NCBI GenBank assembly: GCA_964017045.1 | Contig: OZ024807.1 | Location: 13,834,941 to 13,898,940, forward strand | Direction: 5' to 3' | DNA from: Omphiscola glabra | Taxonomy: Eukaryota; Mollusca; Gastropoda; Lymnaeidae | Length of the DNA stretch: 64,000 nt | In this document: positions 36,458-49,194 of the stretch, one piece after another | How positions within the stretch are numbered: the first letter of the stretch is position 1 | Layout: the number at the start of each line of letters is the position of its first letter | Notes under the pieces: generated by a model | Told to the model about the DNA's origin: nothing | Database searches by the model: none | What the model saw: the letters and a program-made list of their open reading frames with translations, nothing else | Translations under genes and position numbers: made by a program

Positions 36458-36862
36458 CTATTAGAATGGAAATAACAACTGATTATATGAATCAATAACT
36501 TCAATTGACTGTTCTATTTAAAAAATCTTTCTCAAATCTGTTGCCAGTTTCTGTTTTAGTTAGTTATCCCAAATAATTCCCCAAAAAATTAAATCATAAC
36601 TTTCTTTAGAATCGAGGAACAAAACTAAATTTGGTATCAATGAATTACATTTTTTAGATCCCATCGAATCAAATTAAATCTCATAGCTATAACTTCATTT
36701 TGAAAATTGAACCAATTTCCTACATACACTACAGTGCTCCCATTTAAATTTATTAACAATGTATGCTATTATTTTAATAAAGTATGACAAACAGTTTGTC
36801 TTTTAATTATACTTAATTTGATTATAACCCAAGATGATTGTTTACAAAAAGAATTGACTTAC

Positions 36863-37318
36863 CAGATAAACACAAACTGCCATGATAACTCGACCTGGCG
36901 GTGGTGGTAGAGGTGGTGGTGGATGTGGTAGGGTGGTGGTGGTCGTCGATGTGGTGGTGGTGAAGGTGGAGGTATCGGTGGAGTGGTAGGGGTGGTGGTG
37001 GGCTGGTGGTAAAGGTGGTGGTGAGGTGGAGGTGGTGGTGGTGGTGGGGTGGTGGTGGAGGTAGATGTGGTAGGGTGGGGGTGGTGGTGGAGGTAGCGCT
37101 GGTGTTGGTTGTTACGGGCGTGGTAGAGGTGGAGGTGGTACGAGTGATGGTGGGGTGGTGGTGGGGTGGTGGTGGAAGTGGTAATGGAGGTGAAGGTGGT
37201 GGAGGTGGTAGGCGTGGTGGTGGGGGTGGTGGTTGACGTGGTGGTGGGGTGGTACCTCCGCTCATGTATCAGTACATGCCGCTTCGCTGTCTGTGCCACT
37301 GGTTCATACGTGCAGCAC
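36863..37318 (-). repeat. Unit 39, class A, open in read-through frame (456 bp)
   Basis: Matches units 33 and 36; open from acceptor to donor. A-type spacer with CTTTCCCAAATC and the usual CCAATTACC. Confidence 0.85.
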
Positions 37319-37731
37319 CTATTAGAATGGAAAAAACAACTGATTATATGAATCAATAACTTCAATTGACTGCACTATTTAAAAAATCTTTCCCAAATCT
37401 GTTGCCAGTTTTTGTTTTAGTTAGTTATCCCAAATAATTACAAACAAAATTAAATCATAACTTTCTTTAGAATCGACAAACAAAACTAAATTTGGTTTCA
37501 ATGAATTACATTTTTTAGATCCCATCGAATCAAGCTAAATCTCAAAGTTATAACTTCATTTTGAAAATTGTACCAATTACCTACATGCCTACATACACTA
37601 CAGTGCTCCCATTTAAATTAATTAACAATGTATGCTATTATTTTAATAAAGTATGACAAACAGTTTGTCTTATAATTATACTTAATTTGATTATAACCCA
37701 AGATGATCGTTTACAAAAAGAATTGACTTAC

Positions 37732-38216
37732 CAGATAAACACAAACTGCCATGATAACTCGACCTGGCGGTGGTGGTAGAGGTGGTGGTGGATGTGGTAG
37801 GGTGGTGGTCGTTGATGTGGTGGTGGTGAAGGTGGAGGTGTCGGTGGAGTGGTAGGGGTGGTGGTGGGCTGGTGGTGGTGGGGTGGAGGTGGTGGTGGTG
37901 GAGGGGTGGTGGTGGAGGTAGATGTGGTAGGGTAGCGGTGGGGGTGGTGGTGGAGGTAGCGCTGGTGTTGGTTGTTACCTGTGTGGTAGAGGTGGAGGTG
38001 GTAGGAGTGATGGTGGGGTGGTGGTGAAGGTGGTGGTGGGGTGGTGGTGGATGTGGTGATGGAGGAAAAGGTGGTGGAGGTGGTAGGCATGGTGGTGGGG
38101 TGGTAGGCATGGTGGTGGGGGTGGTGGTTGACGTGGTGGTGGGGTGGTGGTACCTCCGCTCATGTATCAGTACATGCCGCTTCGCAGTCTGTGCCACTGG
38201 TTCATCCGTGCAGCAC
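37732..38216 (-). repeat. Unit 40, class B exon-like domain (485 bp)
   Basis: Same one-base loss as unit 18. GCGCTGGTGTTGG is an A-like variant inside a B unit. B spacer with AATCGTAAC and CCCAAAAAATTTC, the latter shared with the unit 29 spacer. Confidence 0.85.
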
Positions 38217-38629
38217 CTATTAGAATGGAAATAACAACTGATTATATGAATCAATAACTTCAATTGACTGCTCTATTTAAAAAATCTTTCTCAAATATGT
38301 TGCCAGTTTTTGTTTTAGTTAGTTATCCCAAAAAATTTCAAACAAAATTAAATCGTAACTTTCTTTAGAATCGACGAACAAAACTAAATTTGGTATCAAT
38401 GAATTACATTTTTTAGATCCCATCGAATCAAACTAAATCTCAAAGCTATAACTTCATTTTGAAAATTATACCAATTACCTACATGCCTACATACAGTACA
38501 GTGCTCACATTTAAATTAATTAACAATGTATGCTATTATTTTAATAAAGTATGACAAACAGTTTGTCTTATAATTATACTTAATTTGATTATAACCCAAG
38601 ATGATTGTTTACAAAAAGAATTGACTTAC

Positions 38630-39088
38630 CAGATAAACACAAACTGCCATGATAACTTGACCTGGCGGTGGTGGTAGAGGTGGTGGTGGATGTGGTAGGG
38701 TGGTGGTCGTCGATGTGGTGGTGGTGAAGGTGGAGGTGTCGGTGGAGTGGTAGGGGTGGTGGTGGGCTGGTGGTGGTGGGGTGGAGGTGGTGGTGGTGGA
38801 GGGGTGGTGGTGGAGGTAGATGTGGTAGGGTAGCGGTGGGGGTGGTGGTGGAGGTAGTGCTGGCGTTGGTTGTTACCGGCGTGGTAGAGGTGGAGGTGGT
38901 AGGAGTGATGGTGGGGTGGTGCTGAAGGTGGTGGTGGATGTGGTGATGGAGGTGAAGGTGGTAAAGGTGGTAGGCATGGTGGTGGGGGTGGTGGTTGACG
39001 TGGTGGTGGGGTGGGGTGGTGGTACCTCCGCTCATGTATCAGTACATGCCGCTTCGCAGTCTGTGCAACTCGTTCATCCGTGCAGAAT
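38630..39088 (-). repeat. Unit 41, A/B/C mosaic, open internally (459 bp)
   Basis: Donor end is class A (CTTGACC, GTCGTCGATG), the middle is class B TTACCGG sub-type, and the acceptor and right-hand spacer are class C. Open over 459 bp, but the C acceptor gives TGA at the junction. It fits crossovers between neighbouring units. Confidence 0.85.
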
Positions 39089-39493
39089 CTATTAGAATGG
39101 AAATAACAACTGATTATATGAATCAATAACTTCAATTGACTGCTCTATTTAAAAAATCTTTCTCAAATCTGTTGCCAGTTTTTGTTTTAGTTAGTTATCC
39201 CAAATAATTCCCCAAAAAATTAAATCATAACTTTCTTTAGAATCGAGGAACAAAACTAAATTTGGTATCAATGAATTACATTTTTTAGATCCCATCGAAT
39301 CAAATTAAATCTCATAGCTATAACTTCATTTTGAAAATTGAACCAATTTCCTACATACACTACAGTGCTCCCATTTAAATTTATTAACAATGTATGCTAT
39401 TATTTTAATAAAGTATGACAAACAGTTTGTCTTATAATTATACTTAATTTGATTATAACCCAAGATGATTGTTTACAAAAAGAATTGACTTAC

Positions 39494-39903
39494 CAGATAA
39501 ACACAAACTGCCATGATAACTCGACCAGACAGCTAAGAGAACCATCTGGATGTGATGTGGGGTGGTGATGGAGGTATTGTAGGGTGGTAGGGGTGGTGGT
39601 GGGCTGGTGGTAAAGATGGTGGTGGTAGGAGTGGTGGTGGGGTGGAGGTGGTTGTGGTGGAGGTAGATGTGGTAGGGTGGCGGTGGGGGTGGTGGTGGAG
39701 GTAGCGCTGGCGGTGGTTGTTATGGGCGTGGTAGAGTTGGAGGTGGTAGGAGTGATGGTGGGGTGGTGGTGGACGTGGTGATGGAGGTGAAGGTGGTGGA
39801 GGTGGTAGGCATGGTGGTGGATGGGTGGTGGTGGTGGTACCTCCGCTCATGTATCAGTCCATGCAGCTTCGCTGTCTGTGCAACTGGTTCATCCGTGCAG
39901 AAT
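39494..39903 (-). repeat. Unit 42, class C exon-like domain (410 bp)
   Basis: Shares the private deletion of unit 17 and the CTTCATTGACTG spacer variant; its own change is CATGCAGCTTCG. C-type spacer, 404 bp. Confidence 0.85.
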
Positions 39904-40307
39904 CTATTAGAATGGAAATAACAACTGATTATATGAATCAATAACTTCATTGACTGCTCTATTTAAAAAATCTTTCTCAAATCTGTTGCCAGTTTTTGTT
40001 TTAGTTAGTTATCCCAAATAATTCCCCAAAAAATTAAATCATAACTTTCTTTAGAATCGACGAACAAAACTAAATTTGGTATCAATGAATTACATTTTTT
40101 AGATCCCATCGAATCAAATTAAATCTCATAGCTATAACTTCATTTTGAAAATTGAACCAATTTCCTACATACACTACAGTGCTCCCATTTAAATTTATTA
40201 ACAATGTATGCTATTATTTTAATAAAGTATGACAAACAGTTTGTCTTTTAATTATACTTAATTTGATTATAACCCAAGATGATTGTTTACAAAAAGAATT
40301 GACTTAC

Positions 40308-40779
40308 CAGATAAACACAAACTGCCATGATAACTCGACCTGGCGGTGGTGGTAGAGGTGCTGGTGGATGTGGTAGGGTGGTGGTGGGGTGGTGGTCGTC
40401 GATGTGGTGGTGGTGAAGGTGGAGGTGTCGGTGGAGTGGTAGGGGTGGTGGTGGGCTGGTGGTAAAGGTGGTGGTGAGGTGGAGGTGGTGGTGGTGGTGG
40501 GGTGGTGGTGGAGGTAGATGTGGTAGGGTGGGGGTGGTGGTGGAGGTAGCGATGGTGTTGGTTGTTATGGGCGTGGTAGAGGTGGAGGTGGTACGAGTGA
40601 TGGTGGGGTGGTGGTGGGGTGGTGGTGGAAGCGGTAATGGAGGTGAAGGTGGTGGAGGTGGTAGGCGTGGTCGTGGGGGTGGTGGTTGACGTGGTGGTGG
40701 GGTGGTGGGGTGGTACCTCCGCTCATGTATCAGTACATGCCGCTTCGATGTCTGTGCCAATGGTTCATACATGCAGCAC
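40308..40779 (-). repeat. Unit 43, class A exon-like domain (472 bp)
   Basis: Relative of unit 22 (CCMYEPLAQ start, GCGATGGTG, GTTATGGGCG), also placed just left of a large unit. Length is 1 modulo 3. A-type spacer. Confidence 0.85.
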
Positions 40780-41192
40780 CTATTAGAATGGAAAAAACAA
40801 CTGATTATATGAATCAATAACTTCAATTGACTGCACTATTTAAAAAATCTTTCTCAAATCTGTTGCCAGTTTTTGTTTTAGTTAGTTATCCCAAATAATT
40901 CCAAACAAAATTAAATCATAACTTTCTTTAGAATCGAGGAACAAAACTAAATTTGGTATCAATGAATTACATTTTTTAGATCCCATCGAATCAAGCTAAA
41001 TCTCAAAGTTATAACTTCATTTTGAAAATTGTACCAATTACCTACATGCCTACATACACTACAGTGCTTCCATTTAAATTAATTAACAATGTATTCTATT
41101 ATTTTAATAAAGTATGACAAACAGTTTGTCTTATAATTATACTTAATTTGATTATAACCCAAGATGATCGTTTACAAAAAGAATTGACTTAC

Positions 41193-43549
41193 CAGATAAA
41201 CACAAACTGCCATAATAACTCGACCTGGCGGTGGTGGTAGAGGTGGTGGTGGATGTGGTAGGGTGGTGGTCGTTGATGTGGTGGTGGTGAAGGTGGAGGT
41301 GTCGGTGGAGTGGTAGGGGTGGTGGTGGGCTGGTGGTGGTGGGGTGGAGGTGGTGGTGGTGGAGGGGTGGTGGTGGAGGTAGATGTGGTAGGGTAGCGGT
41401 GGGGGTGGTGGTGGAGGTAGCGCTGGCGTTTGTTGTTACCGGCGTGGTAGAGGTGGAGGTGGTAGGAGTGATGGTGGGGTGGAGGTTGTGGTGGTGGAGG
41501 TGGTGGTGAAGGTGGTGGTGGTGAAGGTGGTGGTGGAGGTGTCGGAGGAGTGGTAGAGGTGGTGGTGTGGTAGAGGTGGTGGAGTGGTGTAGGGGTGTTG
41601 GTGGATGTGGTAGGGTGGTGGTGGTGATGGTGTGTGAAGGTCGTGGAGGCGTGGTGAAGTGCTGGTGATGGGTGGGTGCTAGTGCTGGTTGAGGTGAAGT
41701 GGTGGCGGTGGAAGTGGATGTGGTACGGGTGGTAGTGGGGTGGTGGATGTGGTAATGGTGGAGGTGGTGGAGGTGGTGGTGACGGTGGTAGAGGTGGAGT
41801 TGGTGGTGGATGTTGTAGGAGTTGTTGTGTGGGTGATGGTGGAGTGGTGGTGGTGGGGTTGTGGTGGAAGTGTTGGTGGAGGTGGAAGGGTTTGTGTTGA
41901 AGTTGGTGGTGGTGTGGTGTGGTTGATGGTGAAGTGGTGGTGAGGTGGTGGTGGTGGTAAAGGTGGTGGAGGGAGTGGTGGAAGTGGTGGTGGAGGTGAT
42001 GGTTGACATGGTGATTTGGGTGGGAGTGATGGTGGAGGTTGTGGTGGATGTGTTGATGGGAAAGTGATGCATGTTGTGGAGGGTGGTGGAGGTTTTGGTG
42101 GGGAAATGATGCGGTACTGTGGATGTTGTGGTGGTAGTAAAAGAGGTGGTGGTAATAGTATAAGAGGTGATGGTACTAGATGTAGTAAAAGCAAAGGACA
42201 CCCTAACCTAGAAAAGGACACCCCAAACCTAACAAAGGGTAGCCCGGTCACCAGCTACTGGTCGCCAGCTCCGGATCACCAGCTACCATTTGCCAGCTCC
42301 CGGGCGCATCCCCCCCCCACATAAAAAGGACAACCCCAACAACAAAAGGACACTCCAAACCTAACAAAGGACAGCCCGGTCACCAGCTCCCGATCGCCAG
42401 CTCCGGATCACCGGCTACCGTTTGCCAGCTCCCGGGCGCCCTCCCCCCTCCCACATAAAAAGGACTAACCCCAACCAACAAAAGGACACTCCAAACCTAA
42501 CAAAGGACAGCCCCGGTCACCAGCTCCCGATCGCCAGTTCCGGATCACTAGCTCCCGTTTGCCAGCTCTCGGACGCAACTCCGAAAATAAAAAGGACACC
42601 CCAAACCCTAAAAAAGGCACTCCAAACCTAACAAAGTATAGCCCGGTTACCAGCTCCGATTGCTAGCTCTGGGTCGCTAGCTCCCGTTTGCCAGTTCCCG
42701 GGCGCCACCCCCAGCAGAAAAAATGACACCACGAACCTAAAAGGAATCCCTAAACAAAAAAAAAGACACTCCGATCGCAACTTCTGGGTTGCCAGCAACC
42801 CAGTTTGCCAGCTCCCGAGAAGCAGCTTCCGGTCACCACCCAACCTAAAAAAGACACCCCAACTTAACATGGATACCCCCAACCTAATAAAGGATACTCC
42901 CAACCTAACAAATATACCCCCAAACTAACAAATAGGTGGTGTTGGTAGATGTGGAGTTGTTGCAGGTGTTGTAGGTGGTGGTAGATGTGGTGTTAGTGGA
43001 TGTGCTGGTGTGGAAAGTAGTGGGGTGGATGTGCTGATGATGGATGTGGCAGAGGTGGTGGTGGATGTGGTGGTGGAGATGATGTTAGGGAAATGATGGT
43101 GGTTGTGGATGTGGTGATGGTGGTTGTGGTGTTGGAGGTGGGGAACGTGGTGGTGGAGGTGGTGGTGGAGAAGGTGGTGGATGTAGTGGTGGATGTCATG
43201 GTGGAGGTGGTGGTGGAGATGGTGGTGGAGATGGTGGTGGATGTGGTGGTTGAGGTGGTGGGAGCGCGTGGTTGAGGTAGTGGTGGATGTGGTGGTGGAG
43301 GTAGATGTGGTAGGGTGGGGGTGGTGGTGGAGGTAGCGCTGGTGTTGAGTGTTATGGGCGTGGTAGAGGTGGAGGTTGTACGAGTGATGGTGGGGTGGTG
43401 GTGGGGTGGTGATAAAGGTGAAGGTGGTGGAGGTGGTAGGCATGGTGGTGGGGGTGGTGGTTGACGTGGTGGTGGGGTGGTGGTACCTCCGCTCATGTAT
43501 CAGTACATGCCGCTTCGCTGTCTGTGGCACTGGTTCATCCGTGCAGCAC
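41193..43549 (-). repeat. Unit 44, large cassette-bearing unit (2357 bp)
   Basis: Same layout as units 3 and 23 with small deletions (GTTGTGGTG missing near 41655; GGAGGTGGT missing near 41955). The cassette is at 42192-42935. B-type acceptor with GTGGCACTGG, as in unit 3. The right-hand spacer is A-like, 406 bp. Confidence 0.85.
42192..42935 (-). repeat. GC-rich minisatellite cassette 3 (744 bp)
   Basis: Same modules. The first poly-C tract is 9; the second tract is one base shorter than in cassette 2. AACAACAAAAGG replaces AACCAACAAAAGG. Confidence 0.85.
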
Positions 43550-43955
43550 CTATTAGAATGGAAATAACAACTGATTATATGAATCAATAACTTCAATTGA
43601 CTGCTCTATTTATAAAATCTTTCTCAAATCTGTTGCCAGTTTTTGTTTTAGTTAGTTATCCCAAATAATTCCAAACAAAATTAAATCATAACTTTCTTTA
43701 GAATCGAGGAACAAAACTAAATTTGGTATCAATGAATTACATTTTTTAGATCCCATCGAAACAAGCTAAATCTCAAAGTTATAACTTCATTTTGAAAATT
43801 GTACCAATTACCTACATACACTACAGTGCTCCCATTTAAAATAAATAAACAATGTATGCTATTATTTTAATAAAGTATGACAAACAGTTTGTCTTATAAT
43901 TATACTTAATTTGATTATAACCGAAGATGATCGTTTACAAAAAGAATTGACTTAC

Positions 43956-44470
43956 CAGATAAACACAAACTGCCATGATAACTCGACCTGGCGGTGGTGG
44001 TAGAGGTGGTGGTGGTGGTAGAGGTGGTGGTGGATGTGGTAGGATGGTGGTCGTTGATGTGGTGGTGGTGAAGGTGGAGGTGTTGGTGGAGTGGTAGGGG
44101 TGGTGGTGGGCTGGTGGTGGTGGGGTGGAGGTGGTGGTGGTGGAGGGGTGGTGGTGGAGGTAGATGTGGTAGGGTAGCGGTGGGGGTGGTGGTGGAGGTA
44201 GCGCTGGCGTTGGTTGTTACCTGCGTGGTAGAGGTGGAGGTGGTAGGAGTGATGGTGGGGTGGTGGTGAAGGTGGTGGTGGGGTGGTGGTGGGGTGGTGG
44301 TGGATGTGGTGATGGAGGTGAAGGTGGTGGAGGTGGTAGGCATGGTGGTGGGGGTGGTAGGCATGGTGGTGGGGGTGGTGGTTGACATGGTGGTGGGGTG
44401 GTGGTACCTCCGCTCATGTATCAGTACATGCCGCTTCGCAGTCTGTGCCACTGGTTCATCCGTGCAGCAC
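43956..44470 (-). repeat. Unit 45, class B exon-like domain (515 bp)
   Basis: An extra GGTGGTGGTAGAGGTGGT block next to the donor (near 44005) and an extra GGGGTGGTGGT. Length is 2 modulo 3. B-type spacer with AGAATGACG. Confidence 0.85.
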
Positions 44471-44882
44471 CTATTAGAATGGAAATGACAACTGATTATA
44501 TGAATCAATAACTTCAATTGACTGCTCTATTTATAAAATCTTTCTCAAATCTGTTGCCAGTTTTTGTTTTAGTTAGCTATCCCAAATAATTTCAAACAAA
44601 ATTAAATCATAACTTTCTTTAGAATGACGAACAAAACTAAATTTGGTATCAATGAATTACATTTTTTAGATCCCATCGAATCAAACTAAATCTCAAAGCT
44701 ATAACTTCATTTTGAAAATTATACCAATTACCTACATGCCTACATACAGTACAGTGCTCACATTTAAATTAATTAACAATGTATGCTATTATTTTAATAA
44801 AGTATGACAAACAGTTTGTCTTATAATTATACTTAATTTGATTATAACCCAAGATGATTGTTTACAAAAAGAATTGACTTAC

Positions 44883-45306
44883 CAGATAAACACAAACTGC
44901 CATGATAACTCGACCAGACAGCTAAGAGAACCATCTGGATGTGATGTGGGGTGGTGATGGAGGTATTGTAGGGTGGTAGGGGTGGTGGTGGGCTGGTGGT
45001 AAAGATGGTGGTGGTAGGAGTGGTGGTGGGGTGAAGGTGGTTGTGGTGGTGGGGTGGTGGTGGAGATAGATGTGGTAGGGTGGCGGTGGGGGTGGTGGTG
45101 GAGGTAGCGATGGTGGTGGTTGTTACGGGCGTGGTAGAGTTGGAGGTGGTAGGAGTGATGGTAGGGTGGTGGTGGACGTGGTGATGGAGGTGAAGGTGGT
45201 GGAGGTGGTAGGCATGGTGGTGGATGGGTGGTGGTGGTGGTACCTCCGCTCATGTATCAGTCCATGCCGCTTCGCAGTCTGTGCAACTCGTTCATCCGTG
45301 CAGAAT
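44883..45306 (-). repeat. Unit 46, class C exon-like domain (424 bp)
   Basis: Class C with GGGGTGAAGG and GGAGATAGATG changes; C acceptor, C-type spacer. Confidence 0.85.
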
Positions 45307-45711
45307 CTATTAGAATGGAAATAACAACTGATTATATGAATCAATAACTTCAATTGACTGCTCTATTTAAAAAATCTTTCTCAAATCTGTTGCCAGTTTT
45401 TGTTTTAGTTAGTTATCCCAAATAATTCCCCAAAAAATTAAATCATAACTTTCTTTAGAATCGAGGAACAAAACTAAATTTGGTATCAATGAATTACATT
45501 TTTTAGATCCCATCGAATCAAATTAAATCTCATAGCTATAACTTCATTTTGAAAATTGAACCAATTTCCTACATACACTACAGTGCTCCCATTTAAATTT
45601 ATTAACAATGTATGCTATTATTTTAATAAAGTATGACAAACAGTTTGTCTTTTAATTATACTTAATTTGATTATAACCCAAGATGATTGTTTACAAAAAG
45701 AATTGACTTAC

Positions 45712-46175
45712 CAGATAAACACAAACTGCCATGATAACTCGACCTGGCGGTGGTGGTAGAGGTGGTGGTGGATGTGGTAGGGTGGTGGTGGGGTGGTGGT
45801 CGTCGATGTGGTGGTGGTGAAGGTGGAGGTGTCAGTGGAGTGGTAGGGGTGGTGGTGGGCTGGTGGTAAAGCTGGTGGTGAGGTGGAGGTGGTGGTGGTG
45901 GTGGGGTGGTGGTGGAGGTAGATGTGGTAGGGTGGGGGTGGTGGTGGAGGTAGCGCTGGTGTTGGTTGTTACGGGCGTGGTAGAGGTGGAGGTGGTACGA
46001 GTGATGGTGGGGTGGTGGTGGGGTGGTGGTGATGGAGGTGAAGGTGGTGGAGGTGGTAGGTGTGGTGGTGAAGGTGGTGGTTGACGTGGTGGTGGGGTGG
46101 TGGTGGTGGTACCTCCGCTCATGTATCAGTACATGCCGCTTCGCTGTCTGTGCCAATGGTTCATACGTGCAGCAC
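45712..46175 (-). repeat. Unit 47, class A exon-like domain (464 bp)
   Basis: GGTAAAGCTGG sub-type close to unit 8. Length is 2 modulo 3. The A-type spacer has a damaged palindrome (TATGAAAAACAG). Confidence 0.85.
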
Positions 46176-46588
46176 CTATTAGAATGGAAAAAACAACTGA
46201 TTATATGAATCAATAACTTCAATTGACTGCACTATTTTAAAAATCTTTCTCAAATCTGTTGCCAGTTTTTGTTTTAGTTAGTTATCCCAAATAATTCCAA
46301 ACAAAATTAAATCCTAACTTTCTTTAGAATCGACGAACCAAACTAAATTTGGTATCAATGAATTACATTTTTTAGATCCCATCGAATCAAGCTAAATCTC
46401 AAAGTTATAACTTCATTTTGAAAATTGTACCAATTACCTACATGCCTACATACACTACAGTGCTCCCATTTAAATTAATTAACAATGTATGCTATTATTT
46501 TAATAAAGTATGAAAAACAGTTTGTCTTATAATTATACTTAATTTGATTATAACCCAAGATGATCGTTTACAAAAAGAATTGACTTAC

Positions 46589-47081
46589 CAGATAAACACA
46601 AACTGCCATGATAACTCGACCTGGCGGTGGTGGTAGAGGTGGTGGTGGATGTGGTAGGGTGGTGGTCGTTGATGTGGTGGTGGTGAAGGTGGAGGTGTCG
46701 GTGGAGTGGTAGGGGTGGTGGTGGGCTGGTGGTGGTGGGGTGGAGGTGGTGGTGGTGGAGGGGTGGTGGTGGAGGTAGATGTGGTAGAGTAGCGGTGGGG
46801 GTGGTGGTGGAGGTAGCGCTGGCGTTGGTTGTTACCTGTGTGGTAGAGGTGGAGGTGGTAGGAGTGATGGTGGGGTGGTGGTGAAGGTGGTGGTGGGGTG
46901 GTGGTGGATGTGGTGATGGAGGAAAAGGTGGTGGAGGTGGTAGGCATGGTGGTTGGGGGTGGTAGGCATGGTGGTGGGGGTGGTGGTTGACGTGGTGGTG
47001 GGGTGGTGGTGGTGGTACCTCCGCTCATGTATCAGTACATGCCGCTTCGCTGTCTGTGCCACTGGTTCATACATGCAGCAC
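46589..47081 (-). repeat. Unit 48, class B exon-like domain with A acceptor (493 bp)
   Basis: B body, but the acceptor side is A-like (CATACATGCAGC, GGTGGTGGTGGTACC). One extra base at GGTGGTTGGGGG. Length is 1 modulo 3. A-like spacer, 405 bp. Confidence 0.85.
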
Positions 47082-47486
47082 CTATTAGAATGGAAAAAAC
47101 AACTGATTATATGAATCAATAACTTCAATTGACTGCAATATTTAAAAAATCTTTCTCAAATCTGTTGCCAGTTTTTGTTTTAGTTAGTTATCCCAAATAA
47201 TTCCAAACAAAATTAAATCATAACTTTCTTTAGATTCGAGGAACAAAACTAAATTTGGTATCAATGAATTACATTTTTTAGATCCCATCGAATCAAGCTA
47301 AATCTCAAAGTTATAACTTCATTTTGAAAATTGTACCAATTACCTACATACACTACAGTGCTCCCATTTAAATTAATTAACAATGTATGCTATTATTTTA
47401 ATAAAGTATGACAAACAGTTTGTCTTATAATTATACTTAATTTGATTATAACCCAAGATGATCGTTTACAAAAAGAATTGACTTAT

Positions 47487-47952
47487 TAGATAAACACAAA
47501 CTGCCATGATAACTCGACCTGGCGGTGGTGGTAGAGGTGGTGGTGGATGTGGTAGGGTGGTGGTCGTTGATGTGGTGGTGGTGAAGGTGGAGGTGTTGGT
47601 GGAGTGGAAGGGGTGGTGGTGGGCTGGTGGTGGTGGGGTGGAGGTGGTGGTGGTGGTGGAGGTAGATGTGGTAGGGTAGCGGTGGGGGTGGTGGTGGAGG
47701 TAGCGCTGGCGTTGGTTGTTACCTGCGTGGTAGAGGTGGAGGTGGTAGGAGTGATGGTGGGGTGGTGGTGGTGGGGTGGTGGTGGATGTGGTGATGGAGG
47801 TGAAGGTGGTGGAGGTGGTAGGCATGGTGGTGGGGGTGGTAGGCATGGTGGTGGGGGTGGTGGTTGACATGGTGGTGGGGTGGTGGTACCTCCGCTCATG
47901 TATCAGTACATGCCGCTTCGCAGTCTGTGCCACTGGTTCATCCGTGCAGCAC
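47487..47952 (-). repeat. Unit 49, class B exon-like domain with lost donor (466 bp)
   Basis: The donor reads CTA|ATAAGT on minus instead of CTG|GTAAGT, removing the GT. This is the only clearly destroyed donor found. Length is 1 modulo 3. Acceptor intact, B-type spacer. Confidence 0.85.
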
Positions 47953-48365
47953 CTATTAGAATGGAAATAACAACTGATTATATGAATCAATAACTTCAAT
48001 TGACTGCTCTATTTAAAAAATCTTTCTCAAATCTGTTGCCAGTTTTTGTTTTAGTTAGCTATCCCAAATAATTTCAAACAAAATTAAATCATAACTTTCT
48101 TTAGAATCGACGAACAAAACTAAATTTGGTATCAATGAATTACATTTTTTAGATCCCATCGAATCAAACTAAATCTCAAAGCTATAACTTCATTTTGAAA
48201 ATTATACCAATTACCTACATGCCTACATACAGTACAGTGCTCACATTTAAATTAATTAACAATGTATGCTATTATTTTAATAAAGTATGACAAACAGTTT
48301 GTCTTATAATTATACTTAATTTGATTATAACCCAAGATGATTGTTTACAAAAAGAATTGACTTAC

Positions 48366-48789
48366 CAGATAAACACAAACTGCCATGATAACTCGACCAG
48401 ACAGCTAAGAGAACCATCTGGATGTGATGTGGGGTGGTGATGGAGGTATTGTAGGGTGATAGGGGTGGTGGTGGGCTGGTGGTAAAGATGGTGGTGGTAG
48501 GAGTGGTGGTGGGGTGGAGGTGGTTGTGGTGGTGGGGTGGTGGTGGAGGTAGATGTGGTAGGGTGGCGGTGGGGGTGGTGGTGGAGGTAGCGATGGCGGT
48601 GGTTGTTACGGGCGTGGTAGAGTTGGAGGTGGTAGGAGTGATGGTAGGGTGGTGGTGGACGTGGTGATGGAGGTGAAGGTGGTGGAGGTGGTAGGCATGG
48701 TGGTGGATGGGTGGTGGTGGTGGTACCTCCGCTCATGTATCAGTCCATGCCGCTTCGCAGTCTGTGCAACTCGTTCATCCGTGCAGAAT
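48366..48789 (-). repeat. Unit 50, class C exon-like domain (424 bp)
   Basis: Shares GTGATAGGGG with unit 12. C acceptor; C-type spacer but with ATTCCAAAC as in A-type. Confidence 0.85.
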
Positions 48790-49194
48790 CTATTAGAATG
48801 GAAATAACAACTGATTATATGAATCAATAACTTCAATTGACTGCTCTATTTAAAAAATCTTTCTCAAATCTGTTGCCAGTTTTTGTTTTAGTTAGTTATC
48901 CCAAATAATTCCAAACAAAATTAAATCATAACTTTTTTTAGAATCGAGGAACAAAACTAAATTTGGTATCAATGAATTACATTTTTTAGATCCCATCGAA
49001 TCAAATTAAATCTCATAGCTATAACTTCATTTTGAAAATTGAACCAATTTCCTACATACACTACAGTGCTCCCATTTAAATTTATTAACAATGTATGCTA
49101 TTATTTTAATAAAGTATGACAAACAGTTTGTCTTTTAATTATACTTAATTTGATTATAACCCAAGATGATTGTTTACAAAAAGAATTGACTTAC

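Larger units (their letters stand above)
36041..38629. repeat. Trimer higher-order repeat, copy 3
   Basis: Units 38C-39A-40B, 2589 bp. The C and A parts match copies 1 and 2. The B part instead matches units 18 and 29 (TGGTGGGGTGGTAGGCATGG, and AATCGTAAC in the spacer), so the right end of the duplicated block has been replaced or the block boundary lies here. Confidence 0.75.
21192..41192. repeat. Higher-order repeat copy 2 (~20.0 kb)
   Basis: Large unit 23 plus 20 ordinary units (24-43). The cassette-to-cassette distance is 19981 bp. It contains the ~2.59-kb trimer expansion, which partly accounts for a different unit order from copies 1 and 3. Confidence 0.7.
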
